In this document: positions 1 through 6,630 of the stretch, in pieces | Layout: every line of letters begins with the position of its first letter | Numbering within the stretch: the stretch's first letter is position 1 | Program-made: the position numbers and the translations under genes | Assembly: GCA_031284225.1 (NCBI GenBank) | Contig: JAITAH010000333.1 | Location: 1-8,671 of the forward strand | Reading direction: 5' to 3' | Source of the DNA: Dysgonamonadaceae bacterium | GTDB lineage: Bacteria > Bacteroidota > Bacteroidia > Bacteroidales > Azobacteroidaceae | DNA: 8,671 nt | The notes under the pieces: generated by a model | The model's input: the letters and a program-made list of their open reading frames with translations, nothing else | Told to the model about the DNA's origin: nothing | Databases searched by the model: none

Positions 1-249
1 CAAACGGGAATACAGGAGGTTGCCTCCACGCCAATACGTATTGCTAATTCCGGGCAGGGATTAGTTACCATTACCGGCTTGCAGGGCAAGGAAACAATCA
101 GTTTGATAGATATTAACGGGCGCATCCTGCGCAAAACAACTGCACACGGCGCAACCGCGACTATCGACGTCAACACATTATCCGGAGGCGTGTATATTGT
201 CGCCGTACAAAACGGCAAACGTTTGACTGTTTTGAAATTTATCAGATAA
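1..249 (+). CDS. C-terminal end of a secreted protein with T9SS type A-like sorting domain (5' partial)
   Basis: The reading frame is open from base 1 and ends at TAA 247-249, giving 82 residues; the start lies outside the window. The visible part fits the type IX secretion C-terminal sorting domain: beta-rich alternation, an 'ISLIDINGRIL' strand (the usual 'hyd-x-hyd-x-D-x-x-GR-hyd' block), then 'IDVNTLSGGVYIV' and the closing 'LTVLKFIR' strand. In this family the domain guides the folded protein through the outer membrane and is normally cleaved or attached to the surface. The catalytic or binding part of the protein is not visible, so its function cannot be named. A terminator-like hairpin follows about 120 nt downstream. 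The domain call rests on pattern only; another small immunoglobulin-like C-terminal fold is the main alternative. Confidence 0.8.
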   Translation, partial: QTGIQEVASTPIRIANSGQGLVTITGLQGKETISLIDINGRILRKTTAHGATATIDVNTLSGGVYIVAVQNGKRLTVLKFIR

Positions 250-334
250 CCCGATAATATGCCTGAAACAGTTTTAATTTTTGAGCTGTGTCAAAAGCCG
301 GAAATCATCGTCATTGAACCAAGGCGAAGTTGAC

Positions 335-445
335 GCTTTTCCGCAAGCTCAAATTGCGAAAGCAAAACCCGAAACAATCCAGAGAGTTACAAACTTTCCG
401 GATTGTTTCTTGTTTTATTCCTCGCAGTCGCAATTCGAGCTTGCG
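335..445 (+). other. Nested inverted-repeat structure in the ade upstream region
   Basis: Bases 342-359 (CGCAAGCTCAAATTGCGA) are the reverse complement of 428-445 with a single A-C mismatch (17 of 18). They enclose the terminator hairpin at 371-409. Each arm can also fold alone: GCTTT 335-339 plus CGCAA 342-346 pair with TTGCG 354-358 plus AAAGC 359-363, and CGCAA 429-433 pairs with TTGCG 441-445. Long-range and local foldings therefore compete. No open reading frame here looks real. It may be a structured 3' UTR of the upstream gene, a small RNA, or a relic of a small mobile repeat. Confidence 0.5.
371..419 (+). terminator. Rho-independent-type terminator downstream of the T9SS-domain gene
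   Basis: GAAACAATCC (371-380) pairs perfectly with GGATTGTTTC (400-409) across a 19-nt loop. The right arm runs into a T-rich tail, TTGTTTTATT (410-419). It lies about 120 nt past the upstream stop and about 100 nt before the ade promoter element, so it most likely ends transcription from the upstream gene and insulates ade. The loop is long for an ideal terminator. Confidence 0.6.
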
Positions 446-517
446 TCCGGATAAAATGATTTTGATACGATTTCGCCGGCGCCCAAATTGGCCGGTGGAT
501 AATGTGGGAAAATTTCG

Positions 518-525
518 TAACTTTG
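518..525 (+). promoter_or_regulatory. Bacteroidota-type -7 promoter element for ade operon
   Basis: TAACTTTG at 518-525 matches the TAnnTTTG -7 consensus of Bacteroidota. No good TTTG -33 box is seen about 20 nt upstream. That zone instead holds a GC-rich hairpin: CGCCGGC 474-480 pairs with GCCGGTG 491-497, including one G-T pair. Transcription would start near 530, giving the ade mRNA a leader of only about 10 nt with no Shine-Dalgarno sequence. Confidence 0.55.
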
Positions 526-539
526 CACATTAAAAAAAT

Positions 540-2171
540 ATGACTAAAAGTATATCCGGACAGATTATAGACGTCATCCGCCGGCAAATTTTCAGCGGGA
601 CGATATATGTCGGCGCTTCGGGACGAATCGAACGTATTGAAGCACATGCAGTTCCCGAAACGCAATACATTCTTCCTCCTTTCATCGACGCGCATGTACA
701 TATCGAAAGCGCCATGATTACTCCTTCCGAATTTGCCGGATTGGCGGTGAAATTCGGCGTAGCCGGCGCTGTTTGCGATCCGCACGAAATGGCCAACGTT
801 CTGGGCACAACAGGAATCCGATATATGATTGATAACGGAAAAACCGTACCGTTCAAGTTTTTCAACGGTGCGCCCTCCTGCGTGCCGGTTACTTCCGTCG
901 AAACGTCGGGCGCTATTATCGATGCTGCCGAAATCGCAAAATTATTAGCCGACGACGATATTTATTTTTTGGCCGAAGTTATGGACTACGCCGCCGTCAT
1001 TCGTCGCGATCCGGAAGTGATGGCAAAAATAGCGGCCGCTCACGCCCAGGGTAAACCTGTGGACGGACATGCGCCGGCTGTCCGCGGCAAAGATTTACAG
1101 GCTTATGTTTCAGCCGGTATCTCGACCGATCACGAATGTTACACCCTTGAAGAAGCCGAAGAAAAAATCCGGCTCGGCATGAAAATACAAATCCGAGAAG
1201 GTAGCGCCGCTCAAAACTTCGAAGCATTGTATCCGCTGATTGATAAGTATCCCGACCAAGTCATGCTTTGTACAGACGATTGCCATCCGGAAGATTTACT
1301 GGATGGTTATATCAATACCCGTGTCCGCCGCTGCATTGCCAAAGGGTTAAACTTATTCAATACGCTTCAAGCGGCTATCCTCAATCCGGTGAAGCATTAT
1401 CGTTTACCGGTAGGACTATTACAACCGGGCGATCCGGGCGATTGGATTGTCGTCGATAATCTAAAAGATTTTTCCGTCTTACAAACCTATATCGACGGTC
1501 AACTGGTTTTTGACGGAACAAAAACGCTGTTTTCGCCTGCATCAATAACTCCTATTAATCATTTTAAGGCAAAAAAAATTACAGCCGAAGACATTTGCAT
1601 AGCGGCTACGCGCGATAAAATCCGTGTCATCGAAATCATCGATAAAGAATTGATTACCGGCTCCGGACTTGAAATTCCTACCATCCGAGAAGGCGCTATT
1701 GCATCCGATCCCGAACGGGATTTACTGAAAATTGTCGTGTTGAATCGTTATACGGAAAATGCCGTTCCTGCGGTCGGTTTTATCCGGAATTTTGGTTTGA
1801 AACGCGGCGCGGTGTGTAACACAGTATCGCACGACAGCCACAATATTATTGCTATCGGCGCCGATGACGAGTCGATCGTGCGGGCAATAAATACCGTTAT
1901 CGATTGCCGGGGCGGTATCGTTACCGTGGATGGGGAACAAATACTTACGATGCCTTTACCCATTGCAGGAATCTTATCCGGTAAAAAAACGGAAGAGGCG
2001 GCGAAACAATATCAAAACATGCACAATCAAGTGAAAGCCATGGGGTCGCCGCTCACCGCCCCTTTGATGACGCTATCGTTTATGGCATTGATTGTTATTC
2101 CCAATTTAAAAATTTGCGACAAAGGCCTGTTTGATGTACAACAACAAAATCTTACAGACCTTTGCGTGTAA
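540..2171 (+). CDS. ade: Adenine deaminase
   Basis: Full-length 543-residue amidohydrolase-superfamily enzyme that hydrolyses adenine to hypoxanthine and ammonia in cytoplasmic purine salvage. Family landmarks appear in order: the metal-binding HxH motif in 'FIDAHVHIESAMITP' (residues 48-62), 'CDPHE' (79-83), 'GHAP' (176-179), 'STDHE' (195-199), 'CTDDCHPEDLL' (244-254), 'VSHDSHNI' (429-436) in the C-terminal domain, and the family-typical end 'CDKGLFDV' (526-533). The N-terminal strand domain is short, so the protein is somewhat smaller than the roughly 590-residue E. coli enzyme. ATG 540 is chosen because it directly follows the TAACTTTG promoter element and no in-frame start precedes it. 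No Shine-Dalgarno site is seen, as is usual in this phylum. It is the first gene of a three-gene operon; the MATE gene begins 10 nt after its stop. Confidence 0.95.
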   Translation: MTKSISGQIIDVIRRQIFSGTIYVGASGRIERIEAHAVPETQYILPPFIDAHVHIESAMITPSEFAGLAVKFGVAGAVCDPHEMANVLGTTGIRYMIDNGKTVPFKFFNGAPSCVPVTSVETSGAIIDAAEIAKLLADDDIYFLAEVMDYAAVIRRDPEVMAKIAAAHAQGKPVDGHAPAVRGKDLQAYVSAGISTDHECYTLEEAEEKIRLGMKIQIREGSAAQNFEALYPLIDKYPDQVMLCTDDCHPEDLLDGYINTRVRRCIAKGLNLFNTLQAAILNPVKHYRLPVGLLQPGDPGDWIVVDNLKDFSVLQTYIDGQLVFDGTKTLFSPASITPINHFKAKKITAEDICIAATRDKIRVIEIIDKELITGSGLEIPTIREGAIASDPERDLLKIVVLNRYTENAVPAVGFIRNFGLKRGAVCNTVSHDSHNIIAIGADDESIVRAINTVIDCRGGIVTVDGEQILTMPLPIAGILSGKKTEEAAKQYQNMHNQVKAMGSPLTAPLMTLSFMALIVIPNLKICDKGLFDVQQQNLTDLCV

Positions 2172-2181
2172 AACGGCAAAA

Positions 2182-3534
2182 ATGATGAACAAAGAAAGCA
2201 TTCCTTTGAGTTTGGGAACCGAAAAAATCGGCAAACTCCTGATGCAATACGCCATACCGGCTATTATTGCCATGACGGCTTCTTCTTTATATAATATCAC
2301 GGACAGTATTTTTATCGGACACGGCGTAGGTCCGCTGGCGCTGTCGGGCTTGGCTATTACGTTTCCGTTGATGAATCTGGCGGCGGCTTTCGGCACGCTG
2401 GTAGGCGTGGGCGCTTCGACTCTGCTCTCGATCCGGATGGGACAGAAAGATTACGAAACGGCTAATCATATTCTGGGAAATGTTTTTGTGCTGAACCTGA
2501 TTATGGGCGTTTTGTTTTCGGCGATTGTGCTGCTTTTCCTGAATCCGATTCTGCACATTTTCGGCGCCGGGGCGGAAACACTTTCTTATGCGCACGATTT
2601 CATGGTGATTATCCTTTGCGGAAATGTCGTAACGCACATGTATTTTGGGCTGAATGCTTTGCTGCGTTCGGCCGGCAGTCCGCAAAAAGCGATGCGGGGA
2701 ACCATTTATACGGTGCTTATCAATCTGGTACTTAATCCGCTGTTTATCTTCGGATTTCACTGGGGAATCCGCGGTTCGGCCTTTGCGACTGTCATTTCCC
2801 AAATCCTCGTTTTGACGTGGCAAATTCGTCTTTTCAACGATAAAAAATACTTTATTCACTGGAAAAAGGGCATATACCGATTGAAGCGGAAGATTGTTGT
2901 CGATTCCCTTTCTATCGGCATGGCGCCTTTCTTGATGAATGCGGCCAGTTGTTTGATCGTCATCCTTATCAACCAGCAATTGATACGGCACGGCGGCGAT
3001 TTGGCAGTCGGCGCCTACGGAATCGTCAACCGGATGGTTTTCCTGTTTATCATGATTGTTATCGGCCTGAATCAGGGCATGCAACCCATCGCGGGATACA
3101 ACTACGGCGCCAATCTGTCGAACCGGGTAAAGGAAGTCCTGAACAAATCCATTCTGTATGCGACGATTATTATGACTCTTGGATTTGTTATCGTCGAACT
3201 GTTTCCCCACGCCGTAGCAGGGATTTTTACGACGGAAGAACAATTAGTCAGCATTGCGGTACCGGGCTTGCGCTGGATTTTCGCGGTTTTTCCGTTGATT
3301 GGCTTTCAAATGGTCAGTTCGGCATATTTTCAAAGTATAGGGAAACCCAAGAAATCCATCGTCTTGGCCATGACGCGCCAAGTAATTATATTGATTCCGC
3401 TTTTACTGGTTTTTCCCAATATCTGGGGAATCTCCGGGGTATGGGCCAGTATCTGTGTTTCCGACTTTCTATCAGTCATCCTGGCCGCCCTGTTGTTGTA
3501 CAGTGAATTAAAAACAAAAAACAAACGGATATGA
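2182..3534 (+). CDS. MATE family efflux transporter
   Basis: Inner-membrane multidrug and toxin extrusion protein of 450 residues, the usual size for 12 transmembrane helices in two homologous halves. Half 1 shows 'YAIPAIIAMTASSLYNITD', then 'FIGHGVGPLALSGLAITFPL'; half 2 shows 'IVNRMVFLFIMIVIGLNQG', then 'QPIAGYNYGA', both typical of the bacterial DinF/NorM-like group. Members export cationic drugs or metabolites by H+ or Na+ antiport; the substrate here is unknown. The frame also permits TTG 2131 or ATG 2134, which would overlap ade by about 40 nt and add 16-17 polar residues. ATG 2182 (or 2185) is preferred because family members begin a few residues before 'IPLSLGTEKIGKLL' and it lies 10 nt past the ade stop. 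The stop overlaps the next start (ATGA), so translation is probably coupled. Confidence 0.93.
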   Translation: MMNKESIPLSLGTEKIGKLLMQYAIPAIIAMTASSLYNITDSIFIGHGVGPLALSGLAITFPLMNLAAAFGTLVGVGASTLLSIRMGQKDYETANHILGNVFVLNLIMGVLFSAIVLLFLNPILHIFGAGAETLSYAHDFMVIILCGNVVTHMYFGLNALLRSAGSPQKAMRGTIYTVLINLVLNPLFIFGFHWGIRGSAFATVISQILVLTWQIRLFNDKKYFIHWKKGIYRLKRKIVVDSLSIGMAPFLMNAASCLIVILINQQLIRHGGDLAVGAYGIVNRMVFLFIMIVIGLNQGMQPIAGYNYGANLSNRVKEVLNKSILYATIIMTLGFVIVELFPHAVAGIFTTEEQLVSIAVPGLRWIFAVFPLIGFQMVSSAYFQSIGKPKKSIVLAMTRQVIILIPLLLVFPNIWGISGVWASICVSDFLSVILAALLLYSELKTKNKRI

Positions 3535-4136
3535 ACTACATCATCACAATTGGACGACAGATGGGCAGCGGCGGCAAACAAATCGGCGAATTGCTTTCGC
3601 AACGCTTAGGCGTTCCCTGCTATGACAAAGAACTGATTCAATTGGCTTCGAGGGAAAGCGGATTGGGGAAAGAGTTTTTTGAAAAGGCCGATGAAAAAAG
3701 CAGTTACAGCTTCTTCAACAACTTCTTCGGGCTGAGTTCCGGCTATACGGGCGATTGCAATTACCTGTGCAATGAAACCCTGTTCAAAATACAGAGCGAT
3801 GTTATTCAGCAACTGGCAGAGAAAGAATCCTGTATTTTTGTAGGCCGTTGTGCCGATTACATTTTGCGCAATCATCCGCAGTGTTTCAACGTATTCATCA
3901 GCGCCCGGAAGTCCGACCGTATCCAGCGAATCAGCGCCGCACAAAACCTTTCGGAGCGAGAAGCCTCCGCCCTGATCGAACAAACCGACAAAAAACGCGC
4001 CGATTACTACAACTATTACAGCAACAAGGTTTGGGGCATGGCGAACTCTTACGATTTGTGCATCAATTCCTCTGTTTTCAGCTTCGACACAATTGTCATG
4101 ATGATAGAGGGGTATGTGTTCCGTTGGTCAAAATAG
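3531..4136 (+). CDS. Cytidylate kinase-like family P-loop protein
   Basis: A 201-residue cytoplasmic protein resembling the cytidylate kinase-like family rather than true Cmk. The N-terminal phosphate-binding loop is 'IGRQMGSGGKQIGELL' (residues 7-22), the GSGG-type loop of this family, where classical kinases have GxxGxGK(S/T). Further landmarks are 'CYDKELIQLAS' (30-40), 'CIFVGRCADYIL' (101-112), 'VFISA' (121-125), a LID-like basic/aromatic stretch 'DKKRADYYNYYSNKVWG' (153-169) and 'YDLCINSS' (174-181). It probably phosphorylates a nucleotide or nucleoside-like substrate, but the substrate is not established for the family as far as I know. Its start overlaps the MATE stop by 4 nt, so it is the last gene of the ade operon. 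An IS982 relic lies directly downstream, so the 3' end may have been altered by that insertion. Confidence 0.88.
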   Translation: MNYIITIGRQMGSGGKQIGELLSQRLGVPCYDKELIQLASRESGLGKEFFEKADEKSSYSFFNNFFGLSSGYTGDCNYLCNETLFKIQSDVIQQLAEKESCIFVGRCADYILRNHPQCFNVFISARKSDRIQRISAAQNLSEREASALIEQTDKKRADYYNYYSNKVWGMANSYDLCINSSVFSFDTIVMMIEGYVFRWSK

Positions 4137-4747
4137 TCGGATATAACCCGTTGACGGAATTAACATAAAGCCTGTTTAATCTGACCAACGGGTCTGTTAT
4201 TTTTTTGTTCATATACTGTAACACCGTGATTGACGTTATTTTAGCCAATACGCGGGTGAAAATACCTGCCACATCTTTGGCGTAGTTTCTCAACAGCATA
4301 AACGGGTCGTTCAATGGAGAGAACAGCGTTTCCACTCTTTTCCTTAATTTTCTGAACAGATAGCATTGCGGTTGATAGTCTTTTTATTGCTGCGCATAGG
4401 CACATGTAGTAATAGCAGTCTTGAGAGGCACAGTAGCCTCTCGATGGCGCATGTTCGTAATCCGTCTTACCGATCAGATGCGCTTTGCCTGGACAACCGG
4501 CATATTTCAACCGGCTTGTAATCAATGCAAGAGGAAAATCCGTTTTGTAATCTGAATTTAACTTGCTGAACAACCGATTTTCACTGTCGATACTCAAGGC
4601 TTCCGCCGTCAGACTCAATGCGATTACTTCCAAGTCTGAAAACTTGGGAACTACACCACAACGGGGATGATTTCCTTTTTCGTTGCAAATTGATATACGT
4701 GCCGGAGCAAGATAATCGGCTTTAAGGTCGCTAATATTACAACATGC
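4137..4747 (-). pseudogene. Decayed IS982-family transposase (insertion sequence relic)
   Basis: Read on the minus strand, this stretch carries fragments of one IS982-family transposase in correct order. The N-terminal block holds 'DYLAPARISICNEKGNH' followed by 'FSDLEVIALSLTAEALSIDS', covering about 4740-4515. A middle fragment is 'GKTDYEHAPSRGYCASQDC' with YYY (to about 4406). The C-terminal block is 'KDYQPQCYLFRKLRKRVETL' continuing into 'NYAKDVAGIFTRVLAKIT' (about 4380-4170). Near 4512 a deletion has removed the segment expected to hold the first catalytic Asp; only its edge 'VEICRL' survives, in another frame. Near 4403 a second deletion joins YYY to 'PMRSN' and has lost the central catalytic part. 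Frameshifts separate the pieces, and the first 10-15 residues and the terminal repeats are not recognisable. Full elements are about 1 kb; about 0.6 kb remains, so it cannot be active. Confidence 0.85.
4146..4207 (+). terminator. Possible terminator of the ade operon inside the IS relic edge
   Basis: ACCCGTTG (4146-4153) pairs with CAACGGGT (4186-4193), with a weaker inner ATTAA/TTAAT pairing, followed by CTGTTATTTTTTTG with a seven-T run ending at 4207. It begins 10 nt after the kinase-like stop, the expected place for the operon terminator. The same bases encode the C-terminal codons of the decayed transposase on the other strand, so the signal may have been recruited from the insertion sequence. 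Confidence 0.4.
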
Positions 4748-5062
4748 CTATTTTATCACAAATTTACGCACAATTCCTTGTAATTTAAATATATAGATGG
4801 CTTTCGGAAGATTCAATTCGTAGGCGACATCTTTGCTTTGGATTTCAATTTCGCGCACCTTATTACCGACAATCGTAATAATTTGCAATTTCGAACCTAC
4901 TTGCGCATCTTTGATATATAAAACATTATTGGAAACATACATTTCGGGAACGACAACTCCCTCCGTAATCATCCCTTTCTCTTTCTTCGCCTGTTGAGCG
5001 TACAGAGAAAGGGACGACGAAGCCAAACAAATTCCCAATAGAATGAGTAGCAATTTCTTCAT
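4748..5062 (-). CDS. Small secreted protein consisting almost only of a T9SS-like C-terminal domain
   Basis: A 104-residue protein with a clear signal peptide ('MKKLLLILLGICLASSSLSL', cleavage probably after YA at 21-22 or nearby), then a charged linker of about 15 residues, then residues 40-104, which follow the T9SS type A sorting-domain pattern: 'MYVSNNVLYIKDAQVG' (ng-l-I strand), 'KLQIITIVGNKVREI' (l-I-y-d-hyd-G-k-hyd block), 'LNLPKAIYIFKL' (the GiYivkv strand) and the closing 'RKFVIK'. No separate cargo domain is present. It is the last gene of the minus operon, 7 nt after the FadL-type barrel gene. Its TAG stop is directly followed, in the same frame, by the IS982 relic, so the 3' untranslated region and any terminator appear to have been displaced. 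Function unknown; it may be a partner of the barrel or a free-standing beta-sandwich periplasmic or surface peptide. Confidence 0.8.
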   Translation of the reverse strand: MKKLLLILLGICLASSSLSLYAQQAKKEKGMITEGVVVPEMYVSNNVLYIKDAQVGSKLQIITIVGNKVREIEIQSKDVAYELNLPKAIYIFKLQGIVRKFVIK

Positions 5063-5069
5063 TCTTCAT

Positions 5070-6605
5070 TTAAAATTTATACCCCAGCGTTATCAAACCT
5101 TTATGAGCCTGATTCGTTACGGAAGCCGGAATTGATTCCACGTTAAAAGCGCCATTCTCCACAATCGAAGGAAAATAAAAGAGATCGTCTTTTTGCGTCC
5201 GGTAAACCCATGTAGCATCGATATAAAACCGAGGCGTAAAACGATAACCGATACCGGCCGTATAATAATTCACATCCCCTTCGGTCGTGTAATGCGGAAC
5301 GGTTCCGACAATCATCGCTTCTTTCTTTCCGTCCCTGAAGGTTTGCTCATACGGGCTTTGCGCATACGAATAACCGACGCGCACCGATAATTGCGAATCT
5401 ATACGATACTCAAAACCAGCCCGCAAGGTGGATGCCGCTCTAAAATCTTCGTCGATATATTTATTGTCCTCCTTAGCCGTACCTTGATTATCCATTAATT
5501 TCATGCCCGTATAATCTTTCAGCTCATAATCAAGACTGAGGATGGCCTTTGTGCCGAAAATTCCCGCCGCACTGAATACCCAACTGTAAGGGGTACTAAA
5601 ACGATAATAAGTCAATGCATTATCCGGGGTTTTAGCCCAAGTATCCGCTTCAATTCCTTCGTAATTGGCTGTGGTGCGCCCCTGGTAGTAATCCGTCAGG
5701 GTGTACCAGGTAGGCGAATGAAACGAAACGCCCAATCGCAGGCAATCGGCAGGCCGCCATATTCCGCCAAAATTGAATTGAAAACCGCCGCCTTCGGTTT
5801 CAAAAGAATTGGTCAGACCGATGTTTTTTCCCAACAGAAAATCTTCCCCATACGAAGAATTCAGCCGATAAGAAATATCCGTCAAGGCGAAAGTCAAACC
5901 CAAATACAATTGATCTGAAAAATTGGTTCCCAACGAAAAGTCATAACTTTCGATATAGCCCCGTTCATTGATATTTAACCGGGGCGCAACCGATTCGCCG
6001 GCAAACAAGCGCTCATACGAATCTTCCGAAACATCATTGATAAGATATCCCAACCACCCCAATGTGCTTAACCAAGGGATTGACCGGTTAGAATAAGGAT
6101 CATACGAACCATCCACATTCATGTCCTTATAGTGAATACCATTCGTAATAGAGGCTATATAATTGCTTAGCGACACATTCATGCCTTGCCCCGAAGCGGA
6201 ATACCGGCGATCAAAATTTTTCAACCGGTTGTACGAAAAAGCAAAATTAAGTACGGGAACACTGCTATTACCGGTTGGGTAATAACCTATATATGATACA
6301 TTATCGAAAGCAAATTTCAGCTTACTGTCTTTGTTGATGGTATTATTCCAATCGGTTTTCAGATTCGCCGAATTTAACGCCATAGTAACATTTATTTCCG
6401 AAGAACGATACACGCCCAACCCGGCGGGATTAATCAGAATCCCCGTTACATCACCGCCCAAAGCTCCGAATGCGCCGCCCATTGCCTGTCCGCGGGCGGT
6501 ACCGCGTAAATCGCCACTCGACAAACGAATAGCATCCATTTCTCCTTGAGCAAACGCCCCAGCGCCAATGAAAAGAGCCATTAATGCTACGATATATCTT
6601 TTCAT
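5070..6605 (-). CDS. OmpP1/FadL-family outer membrane protein
   Basis: A 511-residue outer-membrane beta barrel. The signal peptide is residues 1-19 ('MKRYIVALMALFIGAGAFA'). The mature N-terminus has the FadL-family hatch region 'TARGQAMGGAFGALGGD' followed by 'INPAGLGVY' (58-66), with the diagnostic NPAGL. Many alternating aromatic strands follow, and the chain ends in Phe ('KGLITLGYKF'), the usual BAM recognition end. The family imports hydrophobic compounds such as long-chain fatty acids or aromatic hydrocarbons. Bacteroidota homologues are often labelled 'hemin receptor' without strong proof, and the T9SS protein PorV belongs to the same superfamily but is shorter (about 390 residues). 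Middle gene of the minus operon: 25 nt after the low-complexity protein gene and 7 nt before the CTD-only peptide. The transported ligand is unknown. Confidence 0.88.
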   Translation of the reverse strand: MKRYIVALMALFIGAGAFAQGEMDAIRLSSGDLRGTARGQAMGGAFGALGGDVTGILINPAGLGVYRSSEINVTMALNSANLKTDWNNTINKDSKLKFAFDNVSYIGYYPTGNSSVPVLNFAFSYNRLKNFDRRYSASGQGMNVSLSNYIASITNGIHYKDMNVDGSYDPYSNRSIPWLSTLGWLGYLINDVSEDSYERLFAGESVAPRLNINERGYIESYDFSLGTNFSDQLYLGLTFALTDISYRLNSSYGEDFLLGKNIGLTNSFETEGGGFQFNFGGIWRPADCLRLGVSFHSPTWYTLTDYYQGRTTANYEGIEADTWAKTPDNALTYYRFSTPYSWVFSAAGIFGTKAILSLDYELKDYTGMKLMDNQGTAKEDNKYIDEDFRAASTLRAGFEYRIDSQLSVRVGYSYAQSPYEQTFRDGKKEAMIVGTVPHYTTEGDVNYYTAGIGYRFTPRFYIDATWVYRTQKDDLFYFPSIVENGAFNVESIPASVTNQAHKGLITLGYKF

Positions 6606-6630
6606 GATTATATGTCTTTTATTTTATAAT

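Noticed and set aside
274..300. GAGCTGTGTCAAAA considered as the end of another insertion sequence
   Set aside because: No matching inverted copy or transposase fragment was seen nearby; resemblance to known IS ends is from memory and too weak to annotate.
330..533. 67-residue plus-strand open frame
   Set aside because: It runs through the terminator, the inverted repeats and the ade promoter element; Arg/Lys-rich without a domain or ribosome-binding site.
387..865. Minus-strand open frames opposite the start of ade and its upstream region
   Set aside because: They cross the ade promoter and the conserved metal-site codons, and show no family motif.
2131..2181. Upstream in-frame starts (TTG 2131, ATG 2134) for the MATE protein
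   Set aside because: They would overlap the conserved C-terminus of adenine deaminase and add a polar stretch that MATE proteins normally lack; the later ATG pair at 2182/2185 fits family length.
2287..3243. 318-residue minus-strand open frame opposite the MATE gene
   Set aside because: Its composition is that of an antisense frame (many Gln, Arg, Asn, His) with no recognisable domain, while the plus strand encodes a clear MATE protein.
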